This document shows positions 58,405 to 64,000 of a stretch of 64,000 nt of DNA, one piece after another. The stretch is taken from positions 7,137,001 through 7,201,000 of the forward strand of contig BSBM01000994.1 of assembly GCA_027924585.1 (NCBI GenBank), given 5' to 3'. The position numbers and the translations under genes were made by a program. Each line of letters begins with the position of its first letter. Position 1 is the first letter of the stretch. The notes under the pieces were generated by a model. The model did not search any database, was not told the origin of the DNA, and was given only the letters and a program-made list of their open reading frames with translations. The DNA is from Larix kaempferi. Its lineage: Eukaryota > Streptophyta > Pinopsida > Pinales > Pinaceae.

Positions 58405-61159
58405 ACATGTGGGCACCTGGACCTTGACAAACCGATAAACTAATAGAATTAGACATTATGCATCATTTTGGCCTCCACTAGCCAATTATGCCCATGCAGG
58501 CTACGAAAAATTATGAAATGTAATTATGCCAATTGGGCTAGAGGAATGTTGGTCTCATGCCAATAGGTCTCCTATGATCAATGCATAGGAACCTAGTGCA
58601 TAGACCGTTTTTCTCTTCGCTTAGCTATGTAGAACTCATTTATTTTTCTGAATACTGGGATGGTCCACACAGTAAAAAATTCCCTAGATATTTCAAGCAA
58701 GCAAACTTACTCTTCCAAAGAACCGAAGCTCAATGAAAAGCTGGATTGTAGAGCCTTCTGAAACTAGTAGTTGTTCAGGGATGTTAGGCCTCAAACAATT
58801 TCTAGTAGCGAAGGAATGAGAAACAATTACAATAAACTTTAATGGCCAGGGGTGCAAGCGTTGGTTCCTGACCAATCACCCTCCCAAGGATTAAAAGCTC
58901 CAAAGTCTATCTCAGTTATTGCAAGTGTGTCCCGCTTACAATAGCCTATGTGATGTCCTAAGAAAAGCCACTAAATTTACCACTTCACAATTCATGGTCG
59001 AGCGGAACAGTCGCAAGTCAGGAACAACTCTCATAACTAGGCATTGTAGAAAAGTGATGTCACCCCGAGGACTTGTCACTTCACATAGAATTCCTTGATG
59101 ATCTCATGTGCCACTAAACAAGCAAGAGGGGGAGCCACTCTTTACTTATCCAGATTGACCTCGTGCTTAACGCATGTTGAAGAAGTGCTTTCCCGATAGG
59201 CGTTTCATGCTACTAATGGATTTCTCTCTTTAATCAATGCTAGTTTCAAAGTTTTGCATCCCACGAGTGTTAACTCTCCAACCTAATCCAGGGCACTAAC
59301 TTAAACTTGTTGGTGATATGAAAATCAAAAGTTTGTCAATTTTAGATTAAGCGCCAATTTTAAATGTAGTTTGCTTAGTTTCGGGAGTGGAAATGAAACT
59401 GGTGGTGTTTTGACTCAAAAATAGAAAAATGAACTAAACAATGCAAAATGCTCACTACTCTACCTTTCAATTCGATGAATATTCTAAATTAAGGAAGAGT
59501 TAGAGGTTCAAGGAGATCCAAAAGGTGTTTGGAAGGTGTGTAAACTTTGCAAAGATGTAAAGGAGATTCAAATGAAATTAAAGATCAGTCCTATGTATGC
59601 CAAAACAAGCATCTATGAGCTAAGATGCTCTCAAGCCACAAGATCTATCACAACTTGAAGAAAAATTTGAAAAGAGAAAGCAAATTTGGAGCAATTTTTA
59701 AAGTTTTTTGGAATGTCAGAGGGAAGAAAGAGAAGATGCAAAATATTGGAAGGATTTACTAACAAAATAGTGGAGGCAACTCTTTGATCTCCACCTTTCC
59801 TATGTTGAAGGAAATTCTTTATATGCTACCTCTATATTGAAACAACAATGCCCAAAGTACCCTAACTTCCTTAATTGTTTTTATTTTCATGATGACTTAG
59901 AAACATCCTTGATAGCTTGATTCACTCAGCTTTTTTAGACTCTCAAAGTGGTCCCACCATGATCTCCTTTTTAATATTCAATGCAAGAATCTCATCCTCA
60001 AGTATACATAGATTCCAAACTGGACTTCACTAAACAAACTATTCTCCATATTATCCATAACAAAGTTTGTTAGCCACGCATTTTAACCTCGACTTCAAAA
60101 AAAAAGTCAGGATACTTTGCACTTTACACCCAAAGAAGATTTAGTCTCGACCGCGTTAGGTTTAAAATCTTCCATTGCAATTATCTTATCATTTAGGATA
60201 AAGGATGGAACTCATACCTTTTTCACGACTTAATATACTCTAAAGAAAACTTGATATTCTTTAAGTTTAAGTCCATAGGCCATGACCTTCTATTGAAGAG
60301 TTTCAATTCTATGACCAAAAGGGAGAGTATCTTTCTATCTTACGTGAAAATTCATATTCTTCATTTTCATAAAGAAAGTGTCCACATAAGTTTCATACAA
60401 ACTTTCACCCTGCTCATGTTCATTTTTCCATGTTTCTTTATACAAAAGAATTATATTTTCCATAACAAAGGTGCTATTTATGGCTTCCTAAAGGTCTAGC
60501 GACAAGGCTATCCTTTCCTTGACATTGCTTGGCATAGTATTTTTCACCTAATACAACCACCCTGGGTCTGATTTGACTCTATTGGACCTTTCTAGAGGGT
60601 AATTGTAACACCCCTAAAGTTGACATGTAGGTTAAAGAATTAGCATTTGATCTAAAATTCCTAACTAGAGAATAAAAAGGAAACAACCTACAGACCCACA
60701 AGAAGAATAAGGAGAAGGATCAAGAAGAAGTTTGATTGAAATAAAAAAATTATAGCCCTTAAACATCATAATATGATAAATCTAAGCTACTAAATAGAAT
60801 CTTGTAAATAACTATCAGTATTTTAGAATTCCTTATTGGGATCTTTCAGTTATTGAAGATGGCCCACATACAGGACAATGTGTGCTTTAATTATTTGAAC
60901 CAATTTTTTATTTCGCAGATATATCCAATAGCTAGATCAACCACCACCGTCCATCTCTAGATCGCATGGCTGCTGAGTCTCGATCTATGAAAACTCTCTG
61001 CATTTTATTTCTATCATTTTAATCTCTACATTTTGATTTCGAATGTCAGTCTCAACGGATCTTTGGCATGAGGATGGATCGCCTCTTCTGACTTCAAATC
61101 ACACTAGACATTTCGCTATTATTTGCTCTATTTGGAAGTGGTATCATGAGAATCTCCAG
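58405..61159. other. No recognisable gene
   Basis: About 2.7 kb of unique-looking sequence with short frames only. At 60606 a run TGTAACACCCCTAAAG resembles the start of many plant LTRs, but I could not find a matching end. Confidence 0.5.
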
Positions 61160-61760
61160 TATTCAATTACTTCCCTGGGTTTCCCTCCCGTCGAACTTGA
61201 GCTGTGGGTAGAGGAACCACAAACCTCCCATAGTTTCTCTCCGGGATCTTAGAATTTGATGCATTGTCAAGGTTGTCTGGAAAGAAACCAAAACATCTGG
61301 ATTGGAACAAACGTGGTTCTCCTTCTTCATATTCCATAAGACATATGTAGCATTGTGCAGCTTCCTCGTTTTTAACAATTCTCTGCTCTTTGTATATCAG
61401 CACTGGCATGGACTCAACAACATGATCTGGGGCAGGGAATGACCTAAGAGCAACAACCGACAGTCAGGAGGGCAAAGCTATTGACTGATTATGGATTTCA
61501 TCTACAACCTCGAATAGAGCCTCTGCCAGCATTATAAGCCTCAAGATGCTTTCCCTAGTATTTGACTCATTGAACTATCCAGTGTATTGGTAGGAGCAGT
61601 GTCCTGTATAATAGTTACCAGCCAAAATACATGATCTATCATGCCCAACAAAGTTTTCAAAACCATTTCTCAGGCATTGCAATCGCCAAACCTGAGATCT
61701 AGCCAGCCTTCTCCTTTCCTCGAGGAGCATACTACTCTGCTCCATAAAGCTGCCCCCATT
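61160..61760 (-). pseudogene. RING-type E3 ubiquitin ligase fragment
   Basis: Read from about 61760: MLLEERRRLARSQVWRLQ, FENFVGHDRSCILAGN, then ESNTRESILRLIMLAEALFE, VVDEIHNQS, PAPDHVVESMPV and the start of a RING finger, EEAAQCYICLMEYEEGE. The order matches a plant RING-H2 family in which the LAEALFEVLDEIH segment precedes AQCYICLVEYEEGD. The remaining zinc ligands (PCHHEFH, CPLCR) are absent; the sequence turns unrelated after about 61330. Stops lie near 61475 and 61575. The matched segments join without introns. Directly upstream on the same strand it is fused to an SF3B1 fragment. Confidence 0.62.
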
Positions 61761-62040
61761 GATAGGTACATCTTTAAGTAATGGTGTCACTGCATATATG
61801 TAGACCTTTCCCATCTCACCTATATATTCATTCATAAAAACTGGCAGCATAGTGAAGGGAAATCAAATCTCTGCAACAATAGCAGTAGCTACTGGTGTAC
61901 AGACACAGTTCTGTAGTTCTTGAATTTGCAAGTTTGTTCAGTAAAGTAGCAAGCACATCCTGTGGCCCAATTGCCTTTGCACTGTATCCAAATGTGTTTA
62001 CAGTTGCCATTCTAATTCTCTTCTTATGAGCTTTCAACAA
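61761..62040 (-). pseudogene. SF3B1: SF3B1 (U2 snRNP splicing factor) HEAT-repeat fragment
   Basis: SF3B1 is the large HEAT-repeat scaffold of the U2 snRNP that holds the branch-site duplex. From 62040: [36 protein letters not shown], then after a frameshift [12 protein letters not shown], a stop, [13 protein letters not shown], and IGEMGKVYIYAVTPLLKD. Compared with the conserved protein, about 21 residues between NEY and IGEMG are deleted. Only about 90 of some 1270 residues remain. The sequence passes into the RING fragment near 61755-61763. Confidence 0.85.
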
Positions 62041-63052
62041 ATTGCTCTAAGGGTCTTTTTGCATTTCGAATATCTTTGGCATATTTGCTACTAGATTCTG
62101 TTTCTTCACATAATCTGTCTTGGGAAACAGCTGAGGGGATGTTGCATCTAATATTAGTTATTATGAACATACTTTATAATTTTATTCCGTAGTGGTGTGT
62201 ATGCTTTAGGAGTGGCATACATTTCAGGCATGTATTTCTGGCCAACATGCTTTGTTATTTTTTCTGCCTTATCATATCAGATTGCCATGACTAGCCTGCC
62301 ATATTATTCATTTCCCTTCTCTCCATAATGCATTGGACAACTAGACATTTTATTTTCCTTTCTATTCATTGTGCTGCTTTGCTATTGCCTGATTGCCATC
62401 AATGACAATCTCCATCCTCTGTCACTACAATATTGCCAACACCCCAACCACCTATTCATGGTTTCCTTGGTTCATGGTGTTCATGGAAGAATTTTATCCA
62501 AGATAAGAGTTGACAACAAGAACTTATGAGTTGATTCTATACCTCCAAGCAGATCTAATTCTTAGTTCAACAAATAAATTTTGGTTCAAGTTTCAGCTCG
62601 ATTACCTAGAATCTACTTTGTACTAAACAATCACGTTGACCTACTTTTGGTCATTTGTTGGACATTAATAAACTTATATTATCTCCTAAATATTTATAGC
62701 AAATGGCATAGTTGGGAGTGTGGCGTGAACAATTCGCCTCCTTTGTTGCGCAATGAATTGTACACTCTTTATTAGCACTCAAATGCATGAAGAGTCAAGA
62801 ATAACAAGCAAGAATTCACACACATACACAATAATACAAAACTAGATCACATATTACAAGGACAATGGGTTACTCATTCTCATCAATACTCAATGAACAT
62901 AGACTACAATTACAACATGTGATCTCGCCACTCTACTACTCTGGCTCTTGGGCAACTCTCTAACAACTCTACTATCGACTCTAAGACTATGATTTCCCAA
63001 CTAACTTATGGAAAGCACCCTATTTATTCTTCATTGTTATTCATGAACTCTT
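62041..63052. other. No recognisable gene
   Basis: Spacer between the SF3B1-RING fusion and the CYP97C fragment. The short plus frame at 62581-62775 has no recognisable product. Confidence 0.5.
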
Positions 63053-63576
63053 GAATTGCTTCCATTTTGATTATCCAAAACCTCAGTGCAGCCTTTAAGC
63101 TTCCTAAGTACCAACATTGGAGTTCATTTTTACCCAAGCATGCATCAAAACCTCATATTTGGAAGACCAATAACAGCAACAGGATCAAGAGATCACTAAG
63201 AATTGATTGTAGCAGAGGGTATGGAAATAGTGGTTCAGGTCCTCTTGAGAAGGCGGGGGCTAGGTGTTTGAGGGTGAGTCTGGATTGGCTTACTTATTTT
63301 ATGAGTGTAAGTTTATTAGGTCCTGATGCTTCTAGAATTCATGTGGAAAGTGCAAACCTAGATGATGTGAAAGACTTGTTGGGTGGCGCTCTTTTCCTTC
63401 CTCTCTTTAAATGTTTGAAGAAGTGTGGTCATGTGTATAGGTTAGTGGATAGACTCGGAAACTTTGTTGTAATCAATATCCCTGAAGTAGCTAAGCATGT
63501 GTTTAGAAAACATAGGACTGTTTCGTGCTATGGGATAAAGAGGGAAGGACAACCTATCTGCAGGGAGAAATACTAG
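63053..63576 (+). pseudogene. CYP97C-like cytochrome P450, N-terminal fragment
   Basis: CYP97 enzymes hydroxylate the rings of carotenoids in plastids on the way to lutein. The frame carries a basic, Ser-rich leader (SNRIKRSLRIDCSRGYGNSG), then LDWLTYF, IHVESANLDDVKDLLGGALF, LPLFKCLKKCGHVYRL and GNFVVINIPEVAKHVFRKH, matching the family's first part up to about residue 150. It then becomes unrelated and stops at 63576. There is no ATG: the frame opens after a TGA at 63052-63054 and would have to use TTG at 63067. The helix-I oxygen motif and haem Cys are absent. A direct repeat (GACAACCTAT...GGAGAAATACTA / GACAACCTAT...GGAAAAATACTA) spans the stop. Confidence 0.78.
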
Positions 63577-64000
63577 ACAACCTATGTGCATGGAAAAATA
63601 CTATCCCAAATCTTGAAGTGAGCACACAAATTATAGGCAAGAGAGTGTGACTCAAAGCACTTGAGACATCACTATTTGACTGTTTAAGGAGAGTCTGGGT
63701 CACATTTAACTGTCCTTAAAGAGTTTGGCATAAGAAAATCAGTGCTCCAACTACAAACTTGCAAATACTCACAAAAATTCCCAACAACATGGATTTATTT
63801 CTCAAATATCCATTGTTTACTACTGCTACTCATTCTCAAAAGTTCCTAGGTCTGATTGTTAGCCACTTTAGCATTGCTATGATGCATAAACTTGTTACCA
63901 GCATGTGATAACTATAAACAAGAACATTTAACTCTATAGGACAATAGGATAAGCCCTAACTTCTTCAAACACCACTAAAATTTATACAAAGCTTCTTCAA
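63577..64000. other. No recognisable gene
   Basis: AT-rich sequence to the window edge; nothing assignable. Confidence 0.5.

Noticed and set aside
1-64000. tRNA, rRNA or snoRNA genes
   Set aside because: I scanned for tRNA A/B-box patterns and rRNA-like stretches and saw none convincing. A covariance-model search (tRNAscan-SE, Infernal) would settle this.

Overview
The window looks like transposon-rich, gene-poor nuclear DNA of a land plant with a large genome. That rests on plant-type Ty1/copia and Ty3/gypsy sequence, a 4.3 kb LTR family, fragments of plant genes (CYP97C, PPR, UTP14, SF3B1) and one intron-containing plant aquaporin. A gymnosperm is a reasonable guess, but the species cannot be fixed from sequence alone. 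I recognise one apparently intact host gene: a five-exon nodulin-26-like (NIP) aquaporin on the minus strand (12366-14317), with an S/S/G/R selectivity filter and 108 residues between its NPA and NPV motifs, close to the silicon-channel (Lsi1) type.

Layout. 0-1.2 kb: a minus-strand copia gag with its primer-binding site and LTR edge. 1.4-2.4 kb: short tandem repeats, including a 15-bp satellite. 2.5-4.2 kb: an intron-bearing but stop-ridden UTP14 pseudogene. 7.8-9.6 kb: a decayed gypsy gag-protease. 9.66-10.1 kb: a possible CACTA-transposon end. 12.3-14.3 kb: the NIP gene. 14.7-23.5 kb and 29.6-38.3 kb: two copies, about 14.9 kb apart, of one segment made of a degenerate 330-420 bp tandem array followed by the 3' half of a minus-strand copia element with an LTR lodged in its pol gene. 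Between them (23.5-29.6 kb) lie an older relative of the element, an integrase scrap and a third, more diverged piece of the array. 39.2-39.9 kb: a 40-bp satellite and a PPR gene fragment.

40.48-58.40 kb is a four-layer nest dated by target-site duplications (TSDs). A 4.3 kb solo LTR (TSD CCATG) was split by a complete copia element (40675-54297, TSD ACTAG). That element was itself hit by a second 4.3 kb solo LTR in the opposite orientation (42653-46948, TSD GGGAT) and by a 3.8 kb minus-strand LTR element lacking recognisable gag-pol (49434-53262, TSD GTGAC). 61.1-63.6 kb holds fragments of SF3B1, a RING-type E3 ligase and CYP97C, the first two fused head to tail.

The most unusual signal belongs to the copia family that recurs at 18.7-26.3, 33.6-39.2 and 40.7-54.3 kb. 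Between the pol stop and the polypurine tract, every copy carries blocks of tandem repeats. One block is an array of 13-19 nt mini-hairpins whose stems change in sequence (GATC/GATC, GTATC/GATAC, GCATC/GATGC) while staying paired around a near-constant loop. The LTRs of the family also carry an 11-12 bp hairpin overlapping the TATA box.
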